From positions 207,511 through 271,510 of the forward strand of contig NZ_JACSKY010000003.1 of NCBI RefSeq assembly GCF_018617855.1: 64,000 nt of DNA. The letters run 5' to 3'. The translations under genes were made by a program, and so were the position numbers. Positions 8,937 to 17,506 of this stretch are shown piece after piece. The number at the start of each line of letters is the position of its first letter. Within the stretch, counting starts at the first letter, position 1. The notes under the pieces were generated by a model that did not search any database, was not told the origin of the DNA, and saw only the letters and a list, made by a program, of their open reading frames with translations. This DNA is from Exiguobacterium qingdaonense. GTDB taxonomy: Bacteria > Bacillota > Bacilli > Exiguobacteriales > Exiguobacteriaceae.

Positions 8937-8984
8937 AGGGTGGATGTTCCTTTGACAGCGTTTGAAAGAAGTCAACCCTTTTTC
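8935..8984 (+). terminator. Probable terminator after the antiporter gene
   Basis: AAAGGGT at the antiporter stop pairs with ACCCTTT (8975-8981); an inner TTGAC/GTCAA pair and a T run follow the same fold. The long bulged loop makes it less certain. Confidence 0.45.
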
Positions 8985-9042
8985 TCAACTCGAAAGATAG
9001 GTATAATCGGAAAGCGATTATGGATGGAGAGGGCGAAGTGAA

Positions 9043-9657
9043 ATGATGCATGTGACGAACCGATATGGTTGGATTGAAGTGATTTGTGGGAGTATGTTTT
9101 CGGGAAAGTCGGAGGAATTGATTCGTCGTGTCCGCCGTGCTCACTACGGAAAGATTCCGGTCCAAGTGTTCAAGCCAGCAATTGACGACCGGTATCATGA
9201 AGAGAACGTTGTCTCACACACGGGCAATTCGGTTGTGGCGGTTCCGATCGCCTCAAGTCAAGACTTGTACGATGCCGTACATGAAGAAACACAAGTCATC
9301 GCGATTGATGAAGTGCAATTCTTTGATGAAGGGATCGTCGATGTGATCGAGCAGCTTGCGACTGAGGATAAGCGCGTCATCTGTGCTGGTCTTGATATGG
9401 ACTTTCGTGGTGAACCGTTCACGATGATGCCTGAACTACTGGCTCGAGCGGAGTTTGTGACAAAGTTGCAGGCGATTTGTTTGTCTTGTGGCGCACCCGC
9501 TTCACGGACACAGCGTCTCATTGACGGACAACCGGCTCGTTATGAAGACCCGGTCATCTTAGTCGGTGCCTCGGAGTCATATGAGCCGCGGTGTCGTCAT
9601 TGCCATGATGTACCGAATAAACCACGTCCGGTCCGCCACACCGTGGCAGACAGATGA
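9043..9657 (+). CDS. tdk: Thymidine kinase
   Basis: A 204-aa type II thymidine kinase that phosphorylates thymidine to dTMP in pyrimidine salvage. P-loop GSMFSGKS at residues 16-23, the Walker B-like IAIDEVQFF near 86-94, the lasso-region pair CLSCG and CRHC that binds structural zinc in the C-terminal third, and the family motif [11 protein letters not shown]. Two adjacent ATG codons (9043, 9046) are possible starts. A TATAAT at 9002-9007 with a weak -35 (TTTTTC) may be its promoter. A strong terminator follows, so it is probably transcribed alone. Confidence 0.95.
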   Translation: MMHVTNRYGWIEVICGSMFSGKSEELIRRVRRAHYGKIPVQVFKPAIDDRYHEENVVSHTGNSVVAVPIASSQDLYDAVHEETQVIAIDEVQFFDEGIVDVIEQLATEDKRVICAGLDMDFRGEPFTMMPELLARAEFVTKLQAICLSCGAPASRTQRLIDGQPARYEDPVILVGASESYEPRCRHCHDVPNKPRPVRHTVADR

Positions 9658-9662
9658 ATCGA

Positions 9663-9690
9663 CGGACCGCCCTCGGCGGTCCGTTTTTTT
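9663..9690 (+). terminator. Terminator after tdk
   Basis: CGGACCGCC (9663-9671) pairs perfectly with GGCGGTCCG (9675-9683), followed by seven T. A TATAAT at 9693-9698 directly downstream may be the -10 of the prfA promoter, though no -35 box is recognisable. Confidence 0.9.
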
Positions 9691-9736
9691 GCTATAATAG
9701 ATAGAGTTTGATTTGACGGAGAAAGGACGGATCATC

Positions 9737-10807
9737 ATGTTTGACCGTTTAAGCGTATTAGAAGATCGTTACATGCAATTGAATGAAATGCTCGCCGACC
9801 CTGAAGTGCTCAGTGATTCGACGAAGCTGAGACAATATTCGAAAGAACAAGCGCAATTGGAAGAAACGGTACAGATGTATCGCCAGTACAAAGAAAAGAG
9901 CGAGGCTTTCAAAGAGGCGAAGGCGATGCTTGAGGATCGGACGCTCGATGCGGACATGCGGGAACTTGCGAAAGAAGAGATGCAGCTATTAGAGCCGGAA
10001 GTGAAAGAGTTGGAAGCGAAATTGCGGATTCTCTTGCTCCCGAAAGACCCGAACGATGACAAGAACGTCATCGTTGAAGTTCGAGGGGCGGCTGGTGGCG
10101 ACGAGGCGGCACTGTTTGCTGGTGACCTTTACAAAATGTACACGCGATTCGCGGAGCGTCAAAACTGGAAAGTGGAACTGATTGATGCGAACTATACGGA
10201 GCTCGGTGGGTTCAAGGAAGTGACGTTCATGATCAACGGCACCGGTGCCTACTCAAAACTCAAGTTTGAGAACGGGGCCCATCGTGTTCAGCGCGTCCCT
10301 TCAACCGAATCGGGCGGTCGGATCCATACGTCTACGGCAACGGTCGCAGTTCTTCCCGAGGCGGAGGATGTCGAAGTTCACATCGATATGAAAGATGTGC
10401 GAGTCGATACGTTCACTTCTTCAGGTCCAGGAGGGCAGTCCGTCAACACGACACAGTCAGCTGTCCGTTTGACACACATCCCGTCCGGCCTCGTCGTATC
10501 GTGTCAAGACGAGAAATCACAACACAAAAACAAAGATAAGGCGATGAAGGTGCTTCGGGCGCGTCTCTATGACAAAATGCAGAGCGAACATATGGAAGAG
10601 CTCTCTGCGCAGCGGAAATCCGCCGTCGGGACAGGTGATCGTTCAGAGCGCATTCGGACGTATAACTTTCCTCAAAGTCGCGTCACGGATCATCGCATCG
10701 GTTTGACGCTTCAAAAGTTAGACCGGGTGTTGACCGGTGAACTCGAAGACATCATCGATGCGCTCATCATGGATGAGCAGGCACGTTTGATGGAGGATGC
10801 GGAATGA
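9737..10807 (+). CDS. prfA: Peptide chain release factor 1
   Basis: A 356-aa class I release factor that reads UAA and UAG and triggers peptide release. Start ATG 9737 lies 9 bp after AAAGGA and gives the normal N-terminus [10 protein letters not shown]. The GGQ catalytic loop is in [12 protein letters not shown] near residue 229. The stop-codon-recognition tripeptide appears as PST in [10 protein letters not shown], within the PxT pattern of RF1 rather than the SPF of RF2. Its final ATGA overlaps prmC, the methylase that modifies the GGQ glutamine. Confidence 0.97.
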   Translation: MFDRLSVLEDRYMQLNEMLADPEVLSDSTKLRQYSKEQAQLEETVQMYRQYKEKSEAFKEAKAMLEDRTLDADMRELAKEEMQLLEPEVKELEAKLRILLLPKDPNDDKNVIVEVRGAAGGDEAALFAGDLYKMYTRFAERQNWKVELIDANYTELGGFKEVTFMINGTGAYSKLKFENGAHRVQRVPSTESGGRIHTSTATVAVLPEAEDVEVHIDMKDVRVDTFTSSGPGGQSVNTTQSAVRLTHIPSGLVVSCQDEKSQHKNKDKAMKVLRARLYDKMQSEHMEELSAQRKSAVGTGDRSERIRTYNFPQSRVTDHRIGLTLQKLDRVLTGELEDIIDALIMDEQARLMEDAE

Positions 10808-11664
10808 TGCGTGTCGCTGCGCTACTGAAGCAGACGGAAGAACAGTTAAACGAATGCGGGCGCGACCGTGCGGCTGCCGAATGGTGGCTCATGCATGTCC
10901 TGCAAGTCGATCGAACCGGTCTAATCATTCGATTGTCAGATGAGTTGTCAGCAGACGAGATGGCACGTTTCGAGGTAGGTGTTGAGAGATTGTTGACCGG
11001 AGAACCGGTACAGCACGTGATCGGGCATGCTCCGTTTTACGGGCGTTCGTTTGAGGTGAATCGGGATGTGTTAATCCCGAGACCGGAAACGGAAGAATTG
11101 ATTGATTGGCTGCTCGGGCAAATTCGTCATGTCGAGGATGATGAGATTGTCGATGTCGGGACAGGAACCGGGGCCATCGCAATCACGTTGAGCCTCGAGC
11201 TCGATGTACGCGTGCAGACGGTTGACATTTCGCGCGAAGCGATTGAGGTCGCCAAGCGGAATGCGGCATCCCTCGGTGCAAAAGTTCGTTTTTATGAAGG
11301 GGATGGCCTCGCGCCTATTGAGGATCAGACGATTCGTATCCTCGTCTCGAATCCGCCCTATATCGAGGCGGATGAATTATTGGATGAGACGGTCGTTGGC
11401 TACGAGCCACACCTCGCCCTCTTTGGAGGTGTGGACGGGCTCGACATGTATCGGCAATTGATTTCGGAGTCGGTGCGCGTCTTACGTGCCGATTGGCAAT
11501 TGATTGCGTTCGAAATCGGGTATAACCAAGGACAAGATGTGAAATCATTACTGTCAGAACGTTATCCTGAAGCAGAAACGGGTATTTTAAAAGATATAAA
11601 CGGCAAGGACCGTATCGTCTATGCCGTGAGGGAAGGGATTGCGTATGGAAACGAAATGGATTAA
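10804..11664 (+). CDS. prmC: Release-factor glutamine methyltransferase
   Basis: A 286-aa SAM-dependent methyltransferase that N5-methylates the Gln of the GGQ motif in release factors. N-terminal helical domain 1-80; Rossmann fold from about 105 with [11 protein letters not shown] (motif I) and the substrate-binding [11 protein letters not shown] (NPPY motif) near residue 180. The start overlaps the prfA stop by ATGA, a standard translational coupling. It ends 20 bp inside the following sua5 gene. Order prfA-prmC-sua5 is widespread in Firmicutes. Confidence 0.95.
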   Translation: MMRVAALLKQTEEQLNECGRDRAAAEWWLMHVLQVDRTGLIIRLSDELSADEMARFEVGVERLLTGEPVQHVIGHAPFYGRSFEVNRDVLIPRPETEELIDWLLGQIRHVEDDEIVDVGTGTGAIAITLSLELDVRVQTVDISREAIEVAKRNAASLGAKVRFYEGDGLAPIEDQTIRILVSNPPYIEADELLDETVVGYEPHLALFGGVDGLDMYRQLISESVRVLRADWQLIAFEIGYNQGQDVKSLLSERYPEAETGILKDINGKDRIVYAVREGIAYGNEMD

Positions 11665-12655
11665 ATCGAATGAGATTGAAGAGGGGGTACGTCTTCTTCA
11701 AGCGGGTGACATCATCGCCATTCCGACAGAAACCGTTTACGGTCTCGCTGGAGATGCCATGAACGATGTGGCAATCCAAAAGATTTTTGAGGCGAAAGGA
11801 CGTCCGTCGGATAACCCGCTCATCGTCCATATCGCTTCAATCGAGCAAACAAAGTTGTTTGTCGATTCGACCCCTCCCGTTGCCAAACGCTTGATGGATG
11901 CGTTTTGGCCAGGTGCTTTGACAATCATCTTGCCTTCGAACGGACGAGCTTCCTCGCTCGTAACCGCTGGACTTGATTCTATCGGACTTCGGATGCCGGA
12001 CCATCCGACGGCACTCGAGTTGATTCGTGTGTCGGGATTGGGACTTGCGGCACCGAGTGCGAATCGTTCCGGGCGACCCTCGCCGACGACCGCTCAACAT
12101 GTAGCGGATGACTTGAACGGGCGAATCGCAGGGATCGTGGATGGAGGCCCTACCGGAATCGGTGTCGAGTCAACCGTAATCGATTGTACGGGCGACGTGA
12201 TCACCATCTTACGACCGGGTGGCGTGACGCGAGAAGAGATTGAGGCAGTCATTGGACCGGTCGCCTTAGATGCTAACTTGAGTGACGAAGAAGCTGCGCC
12301 AAGGTCGCCAGGGATGAAGTATACACATTATGCCCCGACGGCACCTGTCTTTTTAGTCGATGGCACGCGAGATGATTTGCAACGTGTCATCGAGGAGCGG
12401 AAGCGGGCCGGACGACGCATCGGTGCACTTGTATTCGATGAGAGTCCGACAGTGGCTGATGTCACCTATTCACTCGGTACATCGATGGAGATGGCGGCGC
12501 AACGGTTATATGATGCCCTTCGTCGATTTGATGAAACGGACGTTGATGAGATTTATGTGAATAAGATTGAACCGGTCGGGGTCGCATTAGCCGTTTATAA
12601 CCGCCTGTACAAAGCAGCGGGAGGGAAGGTTGTGCACCCGACGAAAGATGCCTAA
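11645..12655 (+). CDS. ywlC: L-threonylcarbamoyladenylate synthase (Sua5 type)
   Basis: A 336-aa enzyme making threonylcarbamoyl-AMP from threonine, bicarbonate and ATP, the first step of tRNA t6A37 modification. ATG 11645 follows AGGGAAGGG inside the end of prmC. YrdC domain about 10-200 with IPTETVYGLAGDA, the KGRPSDNPLIVH basic motif and the PSANRSGRPSPT motif; linker and C-terminal Sua5 domain about 220-330 beginning near SPGMKYTHYAPTAP. The full two-domain length separates it from the single-domain TsaC of enterics. It is followed 21 bp later by ywlE. Confidence 0.95.
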   Translation: METKWIKSNEIEEGVRLLQAGDIIAIPTETVYGLAGDAMNDVAIQKIFEAKGRPSDNPLIVHIASIEQTKLFVDSTPPVAKRLMDAFWPGALTIILPSNGRASSLVTAGLDSIGLRMPDHPTALELIRVSGLGLAAPSANRSGRPSPTTAQHVADDLNGRIAGIVDGGPTGIGVESTVIDCTGDVITILRPGGVTREEIEAVIGPVALDANLSDEEAAPRSPGMKYTHYAPTAPVFLVDGTRDDLQRVIEERKRAGRRIGALVFDESPTVADVTYSLGTSMEMAAQRLYDALRRFDETDVDEIYVNKIEPVGVALAVYNRLYKAAGGKVVHPTKDA

Positions 12656-12676
12656 AGACATAGAGGAGGACACGCG

Positions 12677-13177
12677 ATGTCAATGAAACGCGTATTATTC
12701 ATATGTAGTGGCAACACGTGCCGAAGCCCGATGGCGATGGCCTTGCTCCGTTCGAAAATGACAGGGGATGAATTTGATATTCGTTCGGCCGGTCTTCGGA
12801 CGATGCAAGGGTTCGATGCTTCTGAAAATGCACTGCAAGTTCTTAGGGAACGTGGAATCGAACTCGAACACGTTACCCAAACGTTTGATGGCGTGTTAGG
12901 GAATTGGGCGGACATCATCTTGACGATGACACGTGCGCACCGGGAAAAAATTCGGGAGACACATCCTGATTTGGCAGAGCGGACCTACACGCTCTACGAA
13001 TTCGTGACAGGGCTTGAGCGAGACATCAACGATCCGTTCGGAGGATCGATGAATGTGTATCGCCAAGTCCGAAACGAACTCGAGCCACTCGTGAATCGAC
13101 TTGTGTTAAAATTAACGAATGACGGGTCAAAGGTGACGAAACCACCGAGACGCCTACCAAAGAAGACGGGGGAATGA
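12677..13177 (+). CDS. ywlE: Low-molecular-weight protein phosphatase, YwlE-type
   Basis: A 166-aa phosphatase with the CX5R loop CSGNTCRS at residues 10-17 and the catalytic Asp in DINDPFGGS near residue 118. In B. subtilis YwlE a Thr at the loop position occupied here by T14 directs the enzyme to phospho-arginine instead of phospho-tyrosine; Thr is present here, so arginine phosphatase activity opposing McsB is likely. The lysine- and proline-rich tail (KVTKPPRRLPKKTGE) is an extension beyond the core fold. SD GAGGAGG lies 8 bp before ATG 12677. It sits between sua5 and rpiB as in B. subtilis. Confidence 0.9.
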   Translation: MSMKRVLFICSGNTCRSPMAMALLRSKMTGDEFDIRSAGLRTMQGFDASENALQVLRERGIELEHVTQTFDGVLGNWADIILTMTRAHREKIRETHPDLAERTYTLYEFVTGLERDINDPFGGSMNVYRQVRNELEPLVNRLVLKLTNDGSKVTKPPRRLPKKTGE

Positions 13178-13181
13178 ACGA

Positions 13182-13622
13182 ATGAAAATTGCAATTGGCG
13201 CCGATCACGGCGGCTTCAACTTGAAAAAAGATATCGTAGCCTTGCTTGAAGAACTTGGACATGAGTATAAAGATTTCGGGACGCACTCGGCGGACTCGAT
13301 TGACTATCCGGATGTAGCCATCCCGGTCGCAGAAGCGGTTGCGGCTGGTGAGTTCGACCGTGGCATTTTGATTTGCGGTACAGGAATCGGGATCGGGATT
13401 GCAGCGAATAAGGTCAAAGGGATCCGAGCGGCTCTCGTTCATGACTCATTCAGCGCAAAAGCGACACGTCAACATAACGACTCGAACATCATGACGATGG
13501 GTGAGCGCGTGATTGGACCGGGTCTTGCGGTCGATTTGGTGGCGACGTGGCTCGATACGAACTTTGAAGGCGGTCGCCATTCAAACCGTGTCGACAAGAT
13601 GAGCGCATACGAATCGAAGTGA
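13182..13622 (+). CDS. rpiB: Ribose-5-phosphate isomerase B
   Basis: A 146-aa RpiB/LacA-family isomerase interconverting ribose-5-phosphate and ribulose-5-phosphate. It has GADHGGF near the start, the active-site Cys65 in GILICGTGIGI, His98 in TRQHNDSN, and the terminal RHSNRVDKM element. Length is typical (about 147 aa). It begins 5 bp after the ywlE stop and abuts ywlG, so it is inside the prfA-to-ywlG operon. Confidence 0.95.
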   Translation: MKIAIGADHGGFNLKKDIVALLEELGHEYKDFGTHSADSIDYPDVAIPVAEAVAAGEFDRGILICGTGIGIGIAANKVKGIRAALVHDSFSAKATRQHNDSNIMTMGERVIGPGLAVDLVATWLDTNFEGGRHSNRVDKMSAYESK

Positions 13623-13627
13623 GGCCG

Positions 13628-14161
13628 ATGAAGACGGAACTTCTCGGATTATTAACGGAGCTTCACGAACGGTTTCCGTTACATGATGAGCATATTCTCG
13701 TCATCGGTTGCTCCACGAGTGAAGTACTCGGAAAAACGATCGGGAAGGCCGGGTCCATCGATGTCGCGAGTGAGTTGATGGAGGCTTTCCTTGAGTTTAG
13801 AGAGAAGACAGGTGTCCATCTGGCGTTTCAAGGGTGTGAGCATATCAATCGTGCCCTCACCGTAGAACGTCGGACACTTAAACAGTTCGGTCTTATGGAA
13901 GTGACAGTCGTCCCTGTCCGCGCGGCCGGCGGGGCGATGTCAGAGAAGGCATATGCGAACTTCGAGAACCCGTGTGTCGTCGAATCGATTCAAGCGGATG
14001 CCGGAATTGATATCGGATCGACATTGATTGGGATGCATCTAAAACCGGTCGCGATTCCGGTCCGATTGTCGTCAAGACATCTCGGGGAGGCGTACGTCAC
14101 GTTCGCGGTGACGAGACCGAAGTTGATTGGTGGACCACGGGCTCATTATCCGACTAAATAA
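13628..14161 (+). CDS. ywlG: UPF0340/DUF436 protein YwlG
   Basis: A 177-aa conserved Firmicute protein of unknown function. ATG 13628 is preferred; an upstream GTG at 13619 overlaps the rpiB stop. Recognisable features are VIGCSTSEVLGKTIG near residue 28, a CEHINRALTVERR stretch near 80, and AGGAMSEKAYANF near 110, which together define the family. No signal peptide or membrane segment is seen. It is the last gene of the prfA-prmC-sua5-ywlE-rpiB-ywlG unit, ended by a long hairpin. Confidence 0.88.
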   Translation: MKTELLGLLTELHERFPLHDEHILVIGCSTSEVLGKTIGKAGSIDVASELMEAFLEFREKTGVHLAFQGCEHINRALTVERRTLKQFGLMEVTVVPVRAAGGAMSEKAYANFENPCVVESIQADAGIDIGSTLIGMHLKPVAIPVRLSSRHLGEAYVTFAVTRPKLIGGPRAHYPTK

Positions 14162-14207
14162 AAAGCATCGCATTTAGGTTTTTCAACCGAATGCGATGCT
14201 TTTTTCA
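14162..14207. terminator. Terminator after ywlG, possibly bidirectional
   Basis: AAAAGCATCGCATT pairs with AATGCGATGCTTTT around a loop holding GGTT/AACC; a T run follows on the plus side and an A run precedes, so it can also stop the convergent esterase gene. Confidence 0.85.
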
Positions 14208-14222
14208 TTCAGATTGCATATC

Positions 14223-14999
14223 TTAACTAAACAAATACGATACAACCATCGGGAAGCGTTCACGCCAGGCGAGTTCGTTATGAAGCCCATCCTCGATGAT
14301 TTCGAAACGGGTCTGTTCGACCTTCTCTTTCAACAGTTCATACACGCGTTCGCTTGACTCGATATACAGCTCGCTCGTCGGACCGGTTTTCGTCGGTTCT
14401 TCCACTTCCTTCGTGCCGACATCCAAGTATAATCGTTCGATCCCGTTTAAGTCGTTCGCTTGAATGAATCGCTCGAGTTCTGTTTGGTTGAACCAAAATG
14501 CAGAAGAGAGCGCGGCCACTCGTTTGAATACGGTTGGGTAAACGCAGGCCGCATAAGTTGAGATAAGTCCCCCCATCGAACTGCCCATCATTGCCGTTTC
14601 ATCCGGAATAGTCCGATAATCGGCATCGATTTGTGGCTTTAATTCTTGAGCGATGTATTCAATATAAGCCGAACCTTCACCACCGAGAGACAGATCGCGT
14701 CCGAGCCAGCTCTCTCCGATATACGGGTTCTCCCACGGTCCATATTCATCCAAACGCTTGTATTCAGGAGCACAGTCAATCGCCACGACAATCAAATCAC
14801 GCTTCGAGGCATCTAAGTATTCACCGACGCGCCAACTCATCTTGTAGCTCGCGTCCTCGTCGTCGAAGCAATTTTGACCATCATGCATGTAGAGGACTGG
14901 ATAGCGCTTCCCTGACGTCTCATAGTCTGCAGGTGTGTAAATTCGGATCGTCCTATTGCGTTCGAACGGTGTAATCGTAATATCTTTTGTCTCAATCAT
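14223..14999 (-). CDS. Putative esterase, alpha/beta-hydrolase (PF00756-like)
   Basis: A 258-aa cytoplasmic hydrolase of the putative-esterase family that includes enterochelin esterases and BesA. The start at 14999 (MIETKDITITPF) follows GAGGAGG on the minus strand; a longer reading from 15035 lacks an SD. The nucleophile elbow is MMGSSMGGL near residue 130; the catalytic His is probably in DGLHNELAW near the C-terminus. YMHDGQNCFDDE near residue 40 is characteristic of the family. No signal peptide or siderophore gene is nearby, so the substrate is unknown. It stands alone between two plus-strand units. Confidence 0.85.
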   Translation of the reverse strand: MIETKDITITPFERNRTIRIYTPADYETSGKRYPVLYMHDGQNCFDDEDASYKMSWRVGEYLDASKRDLIVVAIDCAPEYKRLDEYGPWENPYIGESWLGRDLSLGGEGSAYIEYIAQELKPQIDADYRTIPDETAMMGSSMGGLISTYAACVYPTVFKRVAALSSAFWFNQTELERFIQANDLNGIERLYLDVGTKEVEEPTKTGPTSELYIESSERVYELLKEKVEQTRFEIIEDGLHNELAWRERFPMVVSYLFS

Positions 15000-15131
15000 A
15001 AGTATCCTCCTCACAGTCGAATTCTTCTTAATCATACCCGACTTTTCACCAGATTATAGCGATACCCAAAAAAACGAGCGTGTGGTACGATGGGGGTGTT
15101 GATTTTTAGACATTTAGAGGGGGTCTTCCAC

Positions 15132-16385
15132 ATGGTAAACACGACGAAGTTGAAAGTGCAGGATGCGGAATTGTTTGAGGCGATGCAGCACGAGCTCGGT
15201 CGTCAGCGCGACAATATCGAGCTTATCGCGTCAGAGAACTTTGTTTCAGAGGCGGTCATGGAAACGCAAGGTGGCGTGTTGACGAACAAGTACGCTGAAG
15301 GATATCCGGGACGCCGTTACTACGGTGGCTGTGAATTTGTCGACGTCGCTGAAAACTTGGCGCGCGATCGTGCGAAAGCGTTGTTCGGTGCAGAACATGC
15401 GAACGTACAACCGCACTCAGGTGCCCAGGCGAACATGGCGGTGTACTTCACGGTGCTCGAGGCAGGAGATACGGTACTCGGGATGAACCTATCTCATGGT
15501 GGTCACTTGACACACGGTAGTCCGGTCAACTTCTCGGGTGTGCAATATAATTTCGTCGAATACGGTGTGGACAAAGAGACAGAACGCATCGATTATGACG
15601 TCATCGCAGCGCTCGCAAAAGAGCATAAACCGAAAATGATTGTCGCAGGGGCTTCAGCATATCCGCGTACAATCGATTTTGCGAAGTTCCGTGAAATCGC
15701 GGATAGTGTCGATGCGTACCTCATGGTCGATATGGCGCACATTGCCGGACTCGTGGCAGCAGGTCTGCATCCGAATCCTGTCGAGCATGCGCATTTCGTC
15801 ACGACAACGACGCACAAGACGCTTCGTGGACCACGTGGTGGGATGATTCTTTGTAAAGAAGAGTTCGCCAAAGCAATCGACAAGTCAATCTTCCCAGGTA
15901 TTCAAGGTGGACCGCTCATGCACGTCATCGCAGCGAAGGCGGTCGCATTTGGCGAGGCGCTCCAACCTGAATTCAAGGACTATCAGCGTCAAGTCATCGC
16001 CAATGCGCAAGCACTTGCGGCAGGTCTTGAAGAAGAGGGGCTCCGAATCGTCTCGGGCGGAACGGACAACCACCTTTTGCTCGTCGATCTTCAAGGCATC
16101 GACATCACAGGAAAAACGGCCGAGCATGCACTTGATGAAGCAGGAATCACGGTCAATAAAAATACGATTCCGTTCGACCCGGCTTCACCGTTCGTCACAA
16201 GCGGGATTCGTCTTGGGACGGCTGCGATGACGACGCGAGGGTTCAAAGAAACGGATATGAAAGAAGTGGCACGTCTCATCGGTCGTGTGCTCAAACATCA
16301 TGAAGACGAGGCGGTACTCGCAGAGGCACTTCAAGACGTACGAACGTTAACTGCGAAATTCCCGCTTTACCCTGAACGAGGCTGA
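15132..16385 (+). CDS. glyA: Serine hydroxymethyltransferase
   Basis: A 417-aa PLP enzyme converting serine and tetrahydrofolate to glycine and methylene-THF. ATG 15132 lies 9 bp after GAGGGGG and gives the usual N-terminus. PLP-binding lysine K229 in [11 protein letters not shown]; substrate motifs [11 protein letters not shown] and [15 protein letters not shown] near residues 31-66. Length matches bacterial GlyA. It lies before upp and the atp operon as in B. subtilis, but with two extra genes between glyA and upp. Confidence 0.97.
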   Translation: MVNTTKLKVQDAELFEAMQHELGRQRDNIELIASENFVSEAVMETQGGVLTNKYAEGYPGRRYYGGCEFVDVAENLARDRAKALFGAEHANVQPHSGAQANMAVYFTVLEAGDTVLGMNLSHGGHLTHGSPVNFSGVQYNFVEYGVDKETERIDYDVIAALAKEHKPKMIVAGASAYPRTIDFAKFREIADSVDAYLMVDMAHIAGLVAAGLHPNPVEHAHFVTTTTHKTLRGPRGGMILCKEEFAKAIDKSIFPGIQGGPLMHVIAAKAVAFGEALQPEFKDYQRQVIANAQALAAGLEEEGLRIVSGGTDNHLLLVDLQGIDITGKTAEHALDEAGITVNKNTIPFDPASPFVTSGIRLGTAAMTTRGFKETDMKEVARLIGRVLKHHEDEAVLAEALQDVRTLTAKFPLYPERG

Positions 16386-16389
16386 GTCG

Positions 16390-17337
16390 ATGGATATCCG
16401 GACACTAGCAGAACGAGAGCTATCTGAACTTCCATTGATTGATATGACGGAATGGTTGGCTCGTAAAGGGGAACACGACCCGTCTTTCCGTCTTGTCGCC
16501 AGTGAGTTCGAGGTCATCACGACGCTACTTGATCATGGCTATTACGAAGAAGCGAGCGAGCGCATCGTGCCGCTCCTCGGGATGAAAGTGCCTGCTGCTT
16601 TCCATCGATTGGGTCTTGCGCTAGAAGTGAAGGCGAACGGTAAAAAAGCGGCCAAGCGCCGCTTTCGTTCGTTCTCATCGGTCGTCATCCAACATGCAGA
16701 TTTAGCTGAATGGAGACGTGCGTTCAAGTTTGATAAAAAATGGTTAGGGCTACCACTCGTCGTCGGGCTCGCTGCCACTGCACTCATGTTTTGGCCAGAT
16801 GCTGAACCGCCGATTGCTCCACTGAATGAGGCAGACCAAGTCGTCGTTGAGACGGTGACCGAGGAAGAGGCGCTAGCGGAGCGCCTTGAAGAACTCGAGG
16901 CAGAAGTCGCTCGTCTAGAAGAAGAAAATGAGAAACTTCAAGATTCGGATGAACAGAAACCCGAGGAATCGACTGAAGAAGCGCCGGGCACATCAACGGA
17001 TGTCGTACCGCTCACCGAGGTCGAAGCGCTCGTTCAAGACAAACAGTACGAAGAGGCCGATCGCCTTCTTAAAGGAGAAGCAAAAGCTGGGCAGGAACAA
17101 GCGGTTGGGTTTTATCGTCTTCTTGTCGACAATAAGTTAGGAAAAGCGGAAATCTCTGATTACGCGAACTATATCGAATCTTATCCCGAATCCGGTTACA
17201 AGGCAGATGTCCTTTGGATGAAAGGGATTGCCGAGAAAAAAGCGAATGACCCGACCTATCGTGAGACGTTGACGACCGTGTCACAAATGGAAGGGACGTA
17301 TTGGGCACCGATTGCGAAGTCTGTGCTCGAGGAATAA
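16390..17337 (+). CDS. Single-pass membrane protein with coiled coil, unknown function
   Basis: A 315-aa protein not recognised from any named family. N-terminal cytoplasmic region 1-115; one membrane helix around 118-137 (WLGLPLVVGLAATALMFW); then an outside part with a highly acidic heptad-like coiled coil about 155-190 (EEEALAERLEELEAEVARL), a Glu/Pro/Thr-rich linker, and a C-terminal helical domain about 210-315 that resembles TPR-type tetratricopeptide packing (EADRLLKG, YANYIESYPESGYKADVLWMKG). It starts 5 bp after glyA and ends at a terminator, so it is co-transcribed with glyA. The layout suggests a wall-facing scaffold protein, but this is inference. Confidence 0.75.
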   Translation: MDIRTLAERELSELPLIDMTEWLARKGEHDPSFRLVASEFEVITTLLDHGYYEEASERIVPLLGMKVPAAFHRLGLALEVKANGKKAAKRRFRSFSSVVIQHADLAEWRRAFKFDKKWLGLPLVVGLAATALMFWPDAEPPIAPLNEADQVVVETVTEEEALAERLEELEAEVARLEEENEKLQDSDEQKPEESTEEAPGTSTDVVPLTEVEALVQDKQYEEADRLLKGEAKAGQEQAVGFYRLLVDNKLGKAEISDYANYIESYPESGYKADVLWMKGIAEKKANDPTYRETLTTVSQMEGTYWAPIAKSVLEE

Positions 17338-17368
17338 GGTGCTGCGTGAGCAGCGCCTTTTTTTTGGT
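17338..17368 (+). terminator. Terminator of the glyA unit
   Basis: GGTGCTGC and GCAGCGCC pair (one G-U) around a GTGA tetraloop, followed by eight T. Confidence 0.85.
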
Positions 17369-17443
17369 CATCGCCCGGCGATGACGGGTCCACTTGAGTG
17401 AAGAAACGTAATATTCCTGAAATCATCACAAAAATAGGTTATA

Positions 17444-17452
17444 TGTTATGAT
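17444..17452 (+). promoter_or_regulatory. Extended -10 promoter for the lipoprotein gene
   Basis: TGTTATGAT at 17444-17452 is a TGn-TATGAT extended -10 element; no clear -35 is present. It lies about 55 bp before the start codon. Confidence 0.45.
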
Positions 17453-17463
17453 GTACAAGAAAA

Positions 17464-17486
17464 AATTAGGTGCTTTCCACCTAATT
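17464..17486 (+). promoter_or_regulatory. Perfect 9-bp hairpin in the lipoprotein gene leader
   Basis: AATTAGGTG (17464-17472) and CACCTAATT (17478-17486) with a 5-nt loop, placed at the likely transcript 5' end and just upstream of the SD. It could be an operator palindrome or a 5' mRNA-stabilising stem. There is no T run, so it is not a terminator. Confidence 0.5.
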
Positions 17487-17506
17487 GGGAATGAGGAGGG
17501 ACATCA

